In this document: in pieces, positions 8,386 through 17,476 of the stretch
Layout of the letters: each line of letters starts with the position of its first letter
Numbering within the stretch: the first letter of the stretch is position 1
Assembly (NCBI RefSeq): GCF_009755815.1
Contig: NZ_WRPK01000004.1
Location: 248,001 to 312,000, forward strand
DNA length: 64,000 nt
From: Flavisphingomonas formosensis
GTDB lineage: Bacteria > Pseudomonadota > Alphaproteobacteria > Sphingomonadales > Sphingomonadaceae
Direction: 5' to 3'
Program-made: the position numbers and the translations under genes
The notes under the pieces: generated by a model
The model's database searches: none
Seen by the model: the letters and a program-made list of their open reading frames with translations, nothing else
Told to the model about the DNA's origin: nothing

Positions 8386-9051
8386 CTATTTCACGATCGC
8401 GATCGCAAAACCGTCCCAGCCTTTCGATCCGACGGTCTGGATCGCGGTGGCGTCCACGCGTGCATCGCTCGCCAATATATCGAACAGGGCGCGCGTGCCG
8501 ACGATTGCGGGCTCGGTGCTCTGCGCATCGATCACCCGGCCGTCGCGCACCACATTGTCGCAGATGATCACCGTACCGCTGCGCGCCATGGCGAGCGCGG
8601 CGGCGAAATAGTCGGGATTGCTGGGCTTGTCGGCGTCGATGAAGACGAGATCGAACGGTCCTTCGCCGGCCACCCGCATCGCGTCCAGCGTCCGGCGTGC
8701 CGGGCCGACGCGAATGTCGACGCGATCCGCGAGGCCGGCATGCGCGATGTTGGATCGCGCGACCTCGGCATGATGCGGATCGATTTCCAGCGTGACGAGC
8801 CGGCCGTCTGCGGGCAGGGCGCGCGCCAGGCAGATGGTCGAATAGCCGCCGAGCGTGCCGATTTCGAGAATATGCCGCGCGCCGATCATCCGCGCATAGA
8901 GGCCGAGAAGCTTGCCCTGCGGCGCGGAGACGTCGATCGCGGGCAGGCCGGCCGCGGCATTGGCGGCCAACGCGGCATCGAGCGCCTCGTCTCCGCTCGC
9001 AAGCTTGCGGCTGATATAGTCGTCGACGCCGTACCAATCGCGTTCGGCCAT
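8386..9051 (-). CDS. class I SAM-dependent O-methyltransferase (COMT-like)
   Basis: A 221-residue enzyme of the catechol/caffeoyl-CoA O-methyltransferase family. The SAM-binding motif ILEIGTLGGYSTICLARAL is at about residues 62-80, LVTLEIDP follows, and the metal-binding acidic motif is FDLVFIDADKPSNPDYF near residue 133. Such enzymes methylate phenolic hydroxyls in the cytoplasm with Mg2+. The acceptor is unknown. It ends 20 bases from the convergent DUF72 gene. Confidence 0.92.
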   Translation of the reverse strand: MAERDWYGVDDYISRKLASGDEALDAALAANAAAGLPAIDVSAPQGKLLGLYARMIGARHILEIGTLGGYSTICLARALPADGRLVTLEIDPHHAEVARSNIAHAGLADRVDIRVGPARRTLDAMRVAGEGPFDLVFIDADKPSNPDYFAAALAMARSGTVIICDNVVRDGRVIDAQSTEPAIVGTRALFDILASDARVDATAIQTVGSKGWDGFAIAIVK

Positions 9052-9149
9052 GGCCTCCGCTCCTTACCGGTTGCGCACGCCTATAGGCCGGCGAGGCGTC
9101 GGGGTGCCAGTGCGGCGGCGGGAGCGCAGGGCCCCGCCGCCGAGGGCAT

Positions 9150-10043
9150 TCAGGCCTTCTGGGTCGAGGCCGTGTAGATTTCGTCGATCGCCGCGCCGAG
9201 CGAAGCGTCGAATTCCGCGTCGGTCATCTGATGGCGCAGATCCTCGAGCAGTGCGCGGCTGAAGCTGGCGATCACGCCGCGATTCTTGGCGAGCTCCGTG
9301 CAGGCGTCGGGCCGGCTGTAGCCGCCGGAGAGCGCCACCACGCGCAGCACGCGCGGATGATCGACCAGCGGATCGAACAGGCCGGGATTGGCCGGCAGGC
9401 TGAGCTTCAGCATCACCTTGTCATCGCCGGTCAGCGCGTCGAGCGCCTTGGTCAGCTCTTCGAGCAGGATCTGGTCGGCGGCGGCGCGTTCCGGGCTCTT
9501 GATGTTCACTTCCGGCTCGATGATCGGCATCAGGCCGGCGGCGAGCACCTGCTGGCCCACCTCGAACTGCTGCTTCACGATCGCGGCGATGCCCTCGCGA
9601 TTGGCGAGATTGATCACCGAACGCTCCTTGGTGCCGAACACGCCGAGCGCCTTCGAGCGGCTGAGCAGCGCGTCGAGGGTCGGCATCGGCTTCATCAGCT
9701 GGACGCCATTGGCTTCGTCCTCAAGACCCTTGTCGATCTTGATGAAGGGAACGACGCCGCGCTCCTTCAGCACCTGTGGCACCGGCTTGCCGTCGATCAG
9801 GCCGTCCATCGTCCGCTCGAACAGGATCGCGCCGATCACCTTGTCGCCGGTGAAGGCGGGGGAGGTGATGATGCGGCTGCGCATCTGATGGATGAGCCCG
9901 TACATCTCCTCCTCGGTCGACCAGGCCCCTTCCTCGATCCCATAGCCCTTGAGGGCCTTGGGGGTCGAACCGCCGCTCTGGTCGAGCGCGGCGATGAAGC
10001 CTTTTCCTTCGGCGATCTTCGACGTCATTTCCTGATCTTGCAT
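9150..10043 (-). CDS. fructose-bisphosphate aldolase class I
   Basis: About 297 residues; it cleaves fructose 1,6-bisphosphate to glyceraldehyde 3-phosphate and dihydroxyacetone phosphate through a Schiff base. Visible are FIAALDQSGGSTPKALKGYG at the N-terminus, FERTMDG, PIIEPEVNI, the presumed Schiff-base lysine in VMLKLSLPANPGLF and the phosphate loop ALSGGYSRPDACTEL. The open frame extends upstream to 10118, but the family normally begins near MQDQEMTSKIAEGKG; the codons at 10043 and 10028 are both possible and I use 10043. It is transcribed alone, separated from pgk-gap-tkt by tlpA on the other strand. Confidence 0.93.
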   Translation of the reverse strand: MQDQEMTSKIAEGKGFIAALDQSGGSTPKALKGYGIEEGAWSTEEEMYGLIHQMRSRIITSPAFTGDKVIGAILFERTMDGLIDGKPVPQVLKERGVVPFIKIDKGLEDEANGVQLMKPMPTLDALLSRSKALGVFGTKERSVINLANREGIAAIVKQQFEVGQQVLAAGLMPIIEPEVNIKSPERAAADQILLEELTKALDALTGDDKVMLKLSLPANPGLFDPLVDHPRVLRVVALSGGYSRPDACTELAKNRGVIASFSRALLEDLRHQMTDAEFDASLGAAIDEIYTASTQKA

Positions 10044-10322
10044 AGAGTCACCCATCCCCGTGGCGCCGGCCCATCCGGCGACCGTCACATCCAAATCCCG
10101 CCGCGCCGCCTGCACCATTTTCGTCCGGAACGGACACTCCCGCCGGTGCGGATTGCGCGATCGATGGCAATATGCTGGCTCTGCTTATTGCTCTGTTGCT
10201 GTCCCTGTCGGCGCTGTTAGGCCAAGGCGTTGGCAAGGGCAACCTCGCGGCAGTGCACAAAAGGGCGGCATCGCCATGTCCGTCCGCATTAATCCGTCTC
10301 ATGGCTTTTGGGGGCTTGCGTC

Positions 10323-10829
10323 ATGATCTTCCGGGAAATTGCTGCGGGCCTGTTGGCCTCGGCATTGCTGCTCGCCGAACCGGCGTGGGCAGCCCAGCCG
10401 CCACGGGTCGGGGATGCGGCGCCGGATTTCCAGGTCACGCTGATGGACCGCGGCAAAGTCTCGCTTGCGGATCTGCGCGGTCAGGTGGTCGTGCTCAATT
10501 TCTGGGCGACATGGTGCGGGCCGTGTCGGCAAGAGCTGCCGCTGCTCGACACCTATTATGAGCTGCAGAAGGGCTATGGGCTGAAGGTATTCGCGGTCAC
10601 GACCGAAGATTCGCTCCCGCTCTACAAGATGCGCAAGCTATTCGAGGCGCTGCACATTACGCCGGCGCGCGGCATCAAGGGGCCCTATGCGCCGCTCGGC
10701 GGGGTGCCGACCAACTATGTGATCGATCGCGCCGGCCGCGTCCGTTACGCCAGGGCCGGCGCCTTCGATCTGGATGAGCTGAATGCGATCCTCGTGCCGC
10801 TGCTCAAGGAGCCGGCGCCCGCGGGTTGA
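10323..10829 (+). CDS. TlpA/ResA-like periplasmic thioredoxin
   Basis: A 168-residue protein with a signal peptide or membrane anchor (IFREIAAGLLASALLLAEPAW) followed by an AhpC/Redoxin-type thioredoxin fold. The active site is WCGPC in NFWATWCGPCRQELP at about residues 61-75, and the cis-Pro is in GVPTNYVID. Proteins of this kind reduce disulfides or haem-protein cysteines in the periplasm. The ATG at 10323 has a G-rich stretch about 8 bases before it. It stands alone between aldolase and pgk, divergent from the former. The partner is unknown. Confidence 0.9.
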   Translation: MIFREIAAGLLASALLLAEPAWAAQPPRVGDAAPDFQVTLMDRGKVSLADLRGQVVVLNFWATWCGPCRQELPLLDTYYELQKGYGLKVFAVTTEDSLPLYKMRKLFEALHITPARGIKGPYAPLGGVPTNYVIDRAGRVRYARAGAFDLDELNAILVPLLKEPAPAG

Positions 10830-10870
10830 GGACCGGGTTATTCGTGTCGTTCATAGAGGCGCTGCAAAAT

Positions 10871-10990
10871 CGCGTCATGCCAGCCCTTCGGCTTCGCTCG
10901 GGATGAACTTCGCCTCCGGCGGAAGCTGGCATCGCCCTCGACAAGCAGATGCTGCGTGGCGGGAGTCATCCCAGCTTTCGCTGGGATGAC
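10871..10990. repeat. REP-like palindromes downstream of tlpA
   Basis: Two units: a first one near 10873-10932 (GTCATGCCAGCCC ... GGAAGCTGGCAT with an internal CGCCTCCGGCGG hairpin) and a perfect one at 10965-10990, GTCATCCCAG against CTGGGATGAC with a 6-base loop. They lie between convergent tlpA and pgk and may serve as transcript ends. Confidence 0.8.
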
Positions 10991-11048
10991 GCGTTTTGGG
11001 GCTTCGTCCCGCTTCGCAACGATTCCCGGAAGGGAGGAATGTTGCCCG

Positions 11049-12245
11049 TCAGCCTTCCAGCGCCTTGACGCCCGGTAGCTCGCGGCCCTCCATCCATTCC
11101 AGGAAGGCGCCGCCCGCGGTCGAGACGAAGGTGAAGTCGTCTGCCACGCCGGCGTGATTGAGCGCCGCCACCGTATCGCCGCCGCCGGCGACCGAGGTCA
11201 GCGAGCCGCTCTTGGTGAGGGCCGCCGCGGTCTTGGCGAGGGCGACCGTCGCCGCGTCGAAGGGCGCGATTTCGAACGCACCCATCGGTCCGTTCCACAC
11301 CAGCGTGCGGCAGGTCTTCAGCGCATCGCCGAGCGCTTCCACCGCCGCGGGACCGACGTCGAGGATCATCTCGTCGGCGGCCACCTCGTGCACATTCACG
11401 GTGCGCGTCGGCGGGTTCGCCTTGAATTCCTTCGATACCACCACGTCATAGGGCAGGTGGACGGTGCAGTTCGCCTTATCGGCTGCGTCGAGGATCTCGA
11501 GCGCGGTGCCGGTGAGATCGTGCTCGCACAGCGACTTGCCGACATCGACGCCGCGGGCGGCGAGGAAGGTGTTGGCCATGCCGCCGCCGATGATCAGATG
11601 ATCGACGCGGCTCACCAGATGCTTGAGCACGTCGAGCTTCGTCGAGACCTTGGCACCGCCGACCACGGCGGCCACCGGATGCTCCGGCTTGCCGAGCGCC
11701 TTCTCCAGCGCCTCCAACTCGGCCTGCATCGAGCGGCCGGCATAGGCGGGCAGCGCATGGGCGAGGCCTTCGGTCGAGGCATGGGCGCGGTGCGCGGCGG
11801 AGAAGGCGTCGTTCACATAGATGTCGCCGAGCTTGGCCATCTCGGCCACCAGCGCGGGATCGTTCTTTTCCTCGCCCTTGTGGAAGCGCGTATTCTCCAG
11901 CACGGCGATGCTGCCATCGGCAAGCTTGGCTACCGCGGCAGCGGCCTCGTCGCCCGCGCAATCGTCGACGAAAGTCACTTCGCGGCCCAGCACCCCGCCG
12001 AGCGGACCCGTCACCATCGCCAGGCTCATGTCCGGCTTGCGCTCGCCCTTGGGCCGGCCGAAATGCGCGAGGACGAGCACCTTGGCACCCTTGTCGGCAA
12101 GTTCGGCGAGCGTCGGAGCGGCGGCACGCAGCCGCGTATCGTCGGTCACCCGGCCATCGGCCATCGGCACGTTCAGGTCCTCGCGCACCAATATGCGCTT
12201 GCCGCGCACGTCACCCAGATCGTCCAGCGTCCGAAAGCTGCTCAT
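11049..12245 (-). CDS. pgk: phosphoglycerate kinase
   Basis: A 398-residue kinase interconverting 1,3-bisphosphoglycerate plus ADP and 3-phosphoglycerate plus ATP. The N-terminal substrate site is [11 protein letters not shown], followed by [30 protein letters not shown] and [15 protein letters not shown]; the C-terminal nucleotide site is [14 protein letters not shown] with [12 protein letters not shown]. The start ATG overlaps the stop of the upstream MOSC gene by four bases (12242-12245), so translation is probably coupled. The apparent longer frame to 12764 is only an extension in the wrong frame over the MOSC gene. Confidence 0.97.
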   Translation of the reverse strand: MSSFRTLDDLGDVRGKRILVREDLNVPMADGRVTDDTRLRAAAPTLAELADKGAKVLVLAHFGRPKGERKPDMSLAMVTGPLGGVLGREVTFVDDCAGDEAAAAVAKLADGSIAVLENTRFHKGEEKNDPALVAEMAKLGDIYVNDAFSAAHRAHASTEGLAHALPAYAGRSMQAELEALEKALGKPEHPVAAVVGGAKVSTKLDVLKHLVSRVDHLIIGGGMANTFLAARGVDVGKSLCEHDLTGTALEILDAADKANCTVHLPYDVVVSKEFKANPPTRTVNVHEVAADEMILDVGPAAVEALGDALKTCRTLVWNGPMGAFEIAPFDAATVALAKTAAALTKSGSLTSVAGGGDTVAALNHAGVADDFTFVSTAGGAFLEWMEGRELPGVKALEG

Positions 12246-12703
12246 GCCGTCTCCACCCTCATATCGTCCCCGATGGCGAGGACTCCGCCTGCCAACACCC
12301 GTGCCGTGCGGCCACCGCGCCAGTCGGGCGCCAGCGCCGCCATCAGGCCGGGCGCCACCGCGTCCATGCGGCTGCATGGATCGCATTCCCCGGTGATTTC
12401 CACCATTATCTCGCCGATGCGAAGCCGCGCGCCTTTCCGGCGGGGCAGGGCGATGCCCTCCACCAGCAGATTGGCGCGCCGCTCCTGCCAGGCGACGGAA
12501 AAGCCCAGCGTGTCGAGAGCGGCCCGCCAGTCCTCCATCGCGAGGATGGTGATCTGGCGACGCCCTCGTCCGCCGGGCTTGATCCGTCCGCGGAAATCGC
12601 CCGCGATTCCCGCGTCCAGGCTCACAGCCACCCGATCGACCGATTCCACCGCGGCGCGCGGACGCACCTTGCGGGCAATGCCGATCAGGCGGCCTGACAC
12701 CAT
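12242..12703 (-). CDS. MOSC domain-containing protein between gap and pgk
   Basis: A 153-residue single-domain MOSC protein. MOSC domains bind a molybdenum cofactor or transfer sulfur; they are the C-terminal part of Moco sulfurases. Visible features are the N-terminal beta strand [34 protein letters not shown], and the conserved cysteine region [20 protein letters not shown], although this has two cysteines two residues apart. It starts 3 bases after gap and overlaps pgk by 4, so it is part of the glycolytic operon. A link with glycolysis is not known and the position may only reflect co-expression. Confidence 0.85.
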   Translation of the reverse strand: MVSGRLIGIARKVRPRAAVESVDRVAVSLDAGIAGDFRGRIKPGGRGRRQITILAMEDWRAALDTLGFSVAWQERRANLLVEGIALPRRKGARLRIGEIMVEITGECDPCSRMDAVAPGLMAALAPDWRGGRTARVLAGGVLAIGDDMRVETA

Positions 12704-12706
12704 GCC

Positions 12707-13717
12707 TTAGAGCAGCTTCGCCATCGCGCTGGCAGTGTCGACCATGCGGTTGGAGAAGCCCCACTCATTGTCGTACCAGGAGACGACGCGGACGAGCTTG
12801 CCTTCGAGCACGGCGGTTTCCAGGCTGTCGACAGTCGACGAGGCCGGGGTGTGCTGGAAATCGATCGAGACGAGCGGCTCGTCGGTATATTCCAGGATGC
12901 CGACGAGCGGGCCGCTCTCGGACGCCGCCTTCAGCAGCGCGTTGACCTCTTCCTTCGTCGTGTCGCGCTTCGGCGTGAAGGTGAGGTCGACCAGGCTGAC
13001 GTCCGGCGTCGGCACGCGGATCGCGGAGCCGTCCAGCTTGCCCTTAAGCTCCGGCAGCACCTCGCCCACCGCGCGGGCGGCGCCCGTCGTGGTCGGGATC
13101 ATCGACATCGCGGCGGCACGGGCGCGGCGCAGATCGGGGTGGATCTGGTCGAGGATCTTCTGGTCGTTGGTATAGGCGTGGATGGTGGTCATCAGGCCGC
13201 GCTCGATGCCGATCGCATCGTTGAGCACCTTGGCGACCGGCGCGAGGCAGTTGGTGGTGCAGCTCGCGTTGGAGACGATGGTGTGCTCCGCGGTCAGCTT
13301 GTCGTGGTTGACGCCGTACACGACGGTCAGGTCGACATTCTTGCCCGGCGCCGAGATCAGGACCTTCTTGGCGCCGGCGGCGAGATGCTTCTCGCATGAG
13401 GTCTTGTCGGTGAAGAAGCCGGTGCACTCCAGCGCGATGTCGACGCCGTTGGCGGCGTGCGGCAGGTTCGCCGGATCGCGCTCGGCCGAGACCGCGATGC
13501 GCTTGCCGTCGATGATCAGATCGTTGCCGTCGACCTCCACGGTGCCTGGATAGGGACCGTGCACCGAATCGCGCTTGAACAGCAGCGCGTTCGACTTGGC
13601 GTCGGCGAGGTCGTTGATCGCCACCAGCTCGAGCCCGCTGTCGGGACGCGCCAGGATCGCCCGCGCGACGAGGCGCCCGATACGCCCGAATCCGTTGATC
13701 GCAACCTTCACCGCCAT
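12707..13717 (-). CDS. gap: glyceraldehyde-3-phosphate dehydrogenase, type I
   Basis: A 336-residue enzyme oxidising glyceraldehyde 3-phosphate to 1,3-bisphosphoglycerate. The NAD-binding [17 protein letters not shown] begins at residue 4. The catalytic cysteine is in [15 protein letters not shown] near residue 155, and the family string [15 protein letters not shown] closes the C-terminus. Position 32 region reads INDLAD, which fits an NAD-preferring enzyme. The gene is 14 bases downstream of tkt and 3 bases upstream of the MOSC gene, giving an operon tkt-gap-MOSC-pgk. Confidence 0.97.
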   Translation of the reverse strand: MAVKVAINGFGRIGRLVARAILARPDSGLELVAINDLADAKSNALLFKRDSVHGPYPGTVEVDGNDLIIDGKRIAVSAERDPANLPHAANGVDIALECTGFFTDKTSCEKHLAAGAKKVLISAPGKNVDLTVVYGVNHDKLTAEHTIVSNASCTTNCLAPVAKVLNDAIGIERGLMTTIHAYTNDQKILDQIHPDLRRARAAAMSMIPTTTGAARAVGEVLPELKGKLDGSAIRVPTPDVSLVDLTFTPKRDTTKEEVNALLKAASESGPLVGILEYTDEPLVSIDFQHTPASSTVDSLETAVLEGKLVRVVSWYDNEWGFSNRMVDTASAMAKLL

Positions 13718-13731
13718 GTCCTAGTCTCCCG

Positions 13732-15696
13732 TCAGTTTTCCAGTGCGGCCAGCACCTTCGGCGCGATGGCCTCCGGAGTCAGCCCGAAATGCGCATAGAG
13801 GACTTCGGCGGGCGCAGAGGCGCCGAAGCCGTCGATTCCGAAGCGCAGGCCCGAAGCGGGCACGTAGCGTTCCCACCCCATCGTCGTCCCCGCCTCGATC
13901 GACACGCGCAGCGCGTCGTCCGGCAGGATGTCGGCACGATACTCCGCAGGCTGCGCGTCGAAGCGCGACCAGCAGGGCATCGAGATCACGTCGGCACCGA
14001 TGCCTTCGGCCTCCAGCCGGTCGGCGACGCCCATCGCGATCGATACTTCCGATCCGCTGGCGATCAGCACCACCTTGCGCGCGGCGGTGGCGGCACGCAG
14101 TCGATAGGCGCCCTTTGCGGAAAGATTTTCAGTAGCCGAATCACGTAGTTGCGGCAGGTTCTGGCGGCTGAGAGCGAGCAGCGACGGCCCGTCCTTCCTC
14201 GCCAGCGACAGTGCCCAGCATTCCGCCGTCTCGATCGTGTCCGCCGGGCGGTACACATCGAGATTGGGCATCAGGCGCAGCGACATGACATGTTCGATCG
14301 GCTGGTGGGTCGGGCCGTCCTCACCGAGGCCGATCGAATCGTGCGTCATCACATAGACGACGCGGATCTGCTGCAGCGCGGACAGGCGGATCGCCGGACG
14401 GCAATAATCGGAGAAGACCAGGAAGGTGCCGCCATAGGGGATCACGCCGCCGTGCAGCGCCATGCCGTTCATCGCGGCGGCCATGCCGAACTCGCGGATG
14501 CCGTAATAGACGTAGCGGCCAGAATAATCGGCCGCGGTCAGCGGCTTCTGGCCCTTTGTTTTGGTGTTGTTCGAGCCGGTGAGATCGGCCGATCCGCCGA
14601 GCGTCTCGGGCAGGGCGGCGTTGATCGACTCCAGCACCATCTCGGAAGCCTTGCGCGTCGCCACCTTCTGCGGAGCGGCGAGCAGGCCGTCGATATAGGC
14701 CTGCAGCGAGAAATCCTCGGGTAGGTCGCCCGCCATGCGGCGCTCGAACTCCGCGCGCTCGGGATGCGCCTGGAGCTTCGCTTCCCAAGCGCCGCGCACC
14801 ACCGTGCCGCGGCCGCCCAGTTCGAGCCAGGCCTCGCGTATATCCGTCGGAATCTCGAACGGCGCGGCCGTCCATCCCAGGAATTCGCGGGCGGCCGCCA
14901 CTTCGTCGGCGCCGAGCGCCGAGCCGTGCGTCGCCGAGCTGCCCTGCTTGTTGGGCGCGCCATAGCCGATGATCGTGCGGCAGGCGATCAGCGAGGGGCG
15001 GGGATCGGCGATCGCCGCATCGATCGCACGCGCGACGTCTTCCGGATCGTGGCCGTCGCAGCTTTCGACGTGCCAGCCGGCGGCACGGTAGCGCGCGGGC
15101 ACGTCTTCGCTGGACGAAAGCTCGACAGCGCCGTCGATCGTGATCTTGTTGTCGTCCCACAGCACGTTCAGCCGGCCGAGCTCCAAATGCCCGGCTAGGC
15201 CGATCGCCTCATGGTTGATACCTTCCATCAGGCAGCCGTCACCGGCGATCACCCAGGTGCGATGGTCGACCAGATCGCCGAACGCGGCGTTGAGGTGGCG
15301 TTCGGCGATTGCCATGCCGACCGCGGTGGCCAGGCCCGAGCCGAGCGGTCCCGTCGTCGCTTCGATCCCGGCGAGCTCGAAATTCTCCGGATGGCCGGCG
15401 CAGGGGCTGCCGAGCTGACGGAAATTACGAATATCCTCGATAGAGGGACGCGCATACCCCGTGAGGTGTAGAAGGGCATAGATCAGCATCGATCCGTGAC
15501 CCGCCGAAAGGACGAAACGATCGCGGTCTGCCCAGCGCGGCGCCGACGGGTCGAACTTCAGATAACGGGTGAAAAGCACCGTCGCGGCATCGGCCATGCC
15601 CATCGGCATGCCCGGATGTCCGCTGTTCGCTGCCTGCACGGCATCCATCGCCAGCGCGCGGACCGCGTTCGCAAGCTGCTTGGGAGAGACGGACAT
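13732..15696 (-). CDS. tkt: transketolase
   Basis: A 654-residue thiamine diphosphate enzyme moving two-carbon units between sugar phosphates. The N-terminal ANSGHPGMPMGMADA, the ThDP motif GDGCLMEGINHEAIG ending in LWDDN, and the central THDSIGLGEDGPTHQPIEH are all present, with TFLVFSDYCRPAIRLSAL upstream of the last. It is the first gene of the tkt-gap-MOSC-pgk operon, so the promoter should lie in 15697-15846, shared divergently with the small coiled-coil gene. Confidence 0.97.
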   Translation of the reverse strand: MSVSPKQLANAVRALAMDAVQAANSGHPGMPMGMADAATVLFTRYLKFDPSAPRWADRDRFVLSAGHGSMLIYALLHLTGYARPSIEDIRNFRQLGSPCAGHPENFELAGIEATTGPLGSGLATAVGMAIAERHLNAAFGDLVDHRTWVIAGDGCLMEGINHEAIGLAGHLELGRLNVLWDDNKITIDGAVELSSSEDVPARYRAAGWHVESCDGHDPEDVARAIDAAIADPRPSLIACRTIIGYGAPNKQGSSATHGSALGADEVAAAREFLGWTAAPFEIPTDIREAWLELGGRGTVVRGAWEAKLQAHPERAEFERRMAGDLPEDFSLQAYIDGLLAAPQKVATRKASEMVLESINAALPETLGGSADLTGSNNTKTKGQKPLTAADYSGRYVYYGIREFGMAAAMNGMALHGGVIPYGGTFLVFSDYCRPAIRLSALQQIRVVYVMTHDSIGLGEDGPTHQPIEHVMSLRLMPNLDVYRPADTIETAECWALSLARKDGPSLLALSRQNLPQLRDSATENLSAKGAYRLRAATAARKVVLIASGSEVSIAMGVADRLEAEGIGADVISMPCWSRFDAQPAEYRADILPDDALRVSIEAGTTMGWERYVPASGLRFGIDGFGASAPAEVLYAHFGLTPEAIAPKVLAALEN

Positions 15697-15846
15697 TCGG
15701 AACCTTCTTGACGGGGAAGTGATTTCGGTGACGCACGCGAGTCGCAGCGGACCCGGCGCGCGCCCATTTGTCGCGGACCGACCCCAGCGTCAACCGCGTG
15801 GCCGCTAGTGCCTTGTTCGGCGGACTGTGCGTGCTATGCCTTCAAC

Positions 15847-16074
15847 ATGTCAGACGATCGCCTTATGACGGCTATTGGCCGTCTTGAGCGGGCGCTTTCC
15901 CGCATCGAAACCCTGCAGCAAAATTTGCCTGCGCTGCCGCTCGGCCTTGGCGAGGATCAGGTATCCGCCGCCGTGCACCGGCGCCTCCATGATCGCAACA
16001 CGGTGCTTCGCCGCCAGGTGGAAAGCGCGGTGCGGCGCATCGACCGGCTGCTGTCCGAAGGCGAGGCGCGCTGA
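15847..16074 (+). CDS. small coiled-coil protein upstream of zapA
   Basis: A 75-residue protein starting at ATG 15847 (MSDDRLMTAIGRLERALSRI). Two heptad-like helical stretches, about residues 4-25 and 40-72, are rich in Leu, Arg and Glu and look like a coiled coil, linked by a Pro/Leu-rich turn. The stop overlaps the zapA start by one base, so the two are co-translated. I do not recognise a named family. The context suggests a cell-division accessory, perhaps playing the part of a ZapB-like ZapA partner, but this is inference. Confidence 0.75.
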   Translation: MSDDRLMTAIGRLERALSRIETLQQNLPALPLGLGEDQVSAAVHRRLHDRNTVLRRQVESAVRRIDRLLSEGEAR

Positions 16075-16439
16075 TGGCGATGGTCGATATCGAGATTGGC
16101 GGGCGGCGCTATGACGTCGCCTGCAAGGATGGGGAGGAGACGCATCTGCACATGCTTGCCTCGATCGTCGACGGGAAGGTGCGCGAGGCGACCGCGGCGG
16201 TAGGCGGATTGCAGGACGTCCGGGCACTGCTGTTCGCGGCGTTGCTGCTCGCGGACGAGGTCAACGATCTTCGCGCCCGGCCCGTGGAAGTGCCGGCGCC
16301 CGAGCCCGTCGCCGAGCCGGTCCGCTCCCCCGCGCCGGAGCCGCCGATCGATCCTGCGGTCACCGAAGCGATGGAGCGGCTGGCCGATCGCATAGAAGCG
16401 GTTGCGGTAAGGCTTGAGAGCGGCGTCGCGAACCCCTAG
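16074..16439 (+). CDS. zapA: cell division protein ZapA
   Basis: A 121-residue protein with the ZapA fold at residues 1-70: VDIEIGGRRYDVACKDGEE, then LHMLASIVDGKVREA and LLFAALLLADEVNDL. ZapA crosslinks FtsZ protofilaments at mid-cell. The family core is followed here by a Pro/Glu-rich linker (about residues 72-95) and a C-terminal helix that could be a coiled coil. A second ATG six bases downstream is an alternative start. It is followed directly by 6S RNA and the folate cyclo-ligase, a classic arrangement. Confidence 0.93.
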   Translation: MAMVDIEIGGRRYDVACKDGEETHLHMLASIVDGKVREATAAVGGLQDVRALLFAALLLADEVNDLRARPVEVPAPEPVAEPVRSPAPEPPIDPAVTEAMERLADRIEAVAVRLESGVANP

Positions 16440-16440
16440 A

Positions 16441-16612
16441 TAGGGAGGTGGCGGGCACTGCCCGGTACGAGCCTTGCATATCCCTGAGGCTATTCATCAT
16501 CCTAGGGGGTTGTCCCTGAGCAGATTCCGGTCTGTCTTACATGATCCCCACCTGACGTTCAGGCGTCAGAGGATATTCCGGCAAACGGCCATGGCGGTCC
16601 CGCCACCCGAAA
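16441..16612 (+). ncRNA. ssrS: 6S RNA
   Basis: The gap between zapA and 5-formyl-THF cyclo-ligase is where 6S RNA lies in many proteobacteria. The closing stem is visible: GGTGGCGGG at 16447-16455 is the exact reverse complement of CCCGCCACC at 16599-16607. The middle contains TCCCTGAG followed by AGATTCCGG (about 16512-16532), like the CCCTGAGCCGAT segment bordering the central bubble in known 6S RNAs. The RNA binds the housekeeping RNA polymerase holoenzyme. Ends are estimated to within about 5-10 bases. Confidence 0.82.
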
Positions 16613-16616
16613 CACC

Positions 16617-17177
16617 ATGACCAAGCAGGATATTCGCCTCGATCTGCGCCAGAGGCGCAAGGCGTTCGTGGACGCGATGGACCTTGCCGAGCTGTGCGCC
16701 CATCTCGCCGCGCTAACGGCGCGGGTGCTGCGCGAGATCGAGGGCGCGTCGTGCGTCGCCGCCTATCTGCCGGTCGGGCCGGAGATCGATCCGTCCGCGA
16801 TCCTGGATGCCGCCGCTGGCGCCGGAATGCGCACCGCGCTGCCCCACATCGGCTCTGCCGCCGCGCCGATGCGCTTCCTCGCCTGGCAGCCGGGCGAGCC
16901 GTTGCTGCCCGGGCCGCTCGGCCTGCTCCAGCCCGATCCGGAAGCCGCTGCGGAGCTCGCGCCGGAGGTGATATTGGCGCCGCTGGTCGGCTTCGACCGC
17001 AATCTGGCGCGGCTGGGGCAGGGCAAGGCCTTTTACGACCGCGCCTTCGCGGCCCTGCCGCATGCGCGCAGGATCGGGCTTGCATGGTCGGTCCAGGAAG
17101 TGGATGCGCTTCCTGTCGAGCCATGGGACGTGCCGTTGCACGCCGTGGCGACCGAGAAGGAATGGATCACGCGATGA
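16617..17177 (+). CDS. 5-formyltetrahydrofolate cyclo-ligase
   Basis: A 186-residue enzyme converting 5-formyl-THF to 5,10-methenyl-THF with ATP. The N-terminal KQDIRLDLRQRRKAF and the C-terminal ILAPLVGFDRNLARLGQGKAFYDRAF match the YgfA/Fau family; the second is the substrate/ATP-binding segment. Its ATG is a few bases after the 6S RNA end, so it is probably expressed from 6S RNA read-through, as in other bacteria. It overlaps the next gene by four bases. Confidence 0.94.
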   Translation: MTKQDIRLDLRQRRKAFVDAMDLAELCAHLAALTARVLREIEGASCVAAYLPVGPEIDPSAILDAAAGAGMRTALPHIGSAAAPMRFLAWQPGEPLLPGPLGLLQPDPEAAAELAPEVILAPLVGFDRNLARLGQGKAFYDRAFAALPHARRIGLAWSVQEVDALPVEPWDVPLHAVATEKEWITR

Positions 17178-17383
17178 ACCCCACCTGGCGCAAGCCCTTC
17201 GGCATGGCCATGATCCTGCTGCTGATCGTCTTCTGGGCGGGGCTGGTGGGCAAGCTTTCCACCTATGTCGCGCATTGGCCGGCTCTGGCGCAGGCGCCAT
17301 TCTATCTGTTCGCCGGAATCGTCTGGATCCTGCCGCTGAAGCCGCTGCTGCGCTGGATGGAACTCGGCCGCTGGCGCGCGTGA
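17174..17383 (+). CDS. DUF2842 small membrane protein
   Basis: A 69-residue protein beginning at ATG 17174 within the cyclo-ligase stop. Two hydrophobic segments (about residues 10-27 and 38-55) separated by a short loop fit the DUF2842 family of alphaproteobacterial membrane proteins; it starts NPTWRKPFGMAMILLLI and ends LLRWMELGRWRA. Function unknown. The four-base overlap suggests translational coupling with the folate enzyme. Confidence 0.82.
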   Translation: MNPTWRKPFGMAMILLLIVFWAGLVGKLSTYVAHWPALAQAPFYLFAGIVWILPLKPLLRWMELGRWRA

Positions 17384-17476
17384 TAGGCAGTTCCGAAGGT
17401 GCCGACCCGTTCGGGACTGATTTCGCTCAAGCGCCGCACAGGCTGACGCGAGGCTGATCGAGCCCTGGTGCGACGG

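Noticed and set aside
10172-10561. Open frame beginning with a hydrophobic stretch upstream of tlpA
   Set aside because: It runs out of frame through the start of tlpA; the membrane-like beginning is short, and there is no ribosome-binding site or continued coding pattern. More likely the promoter region between aldolase and tlpA.
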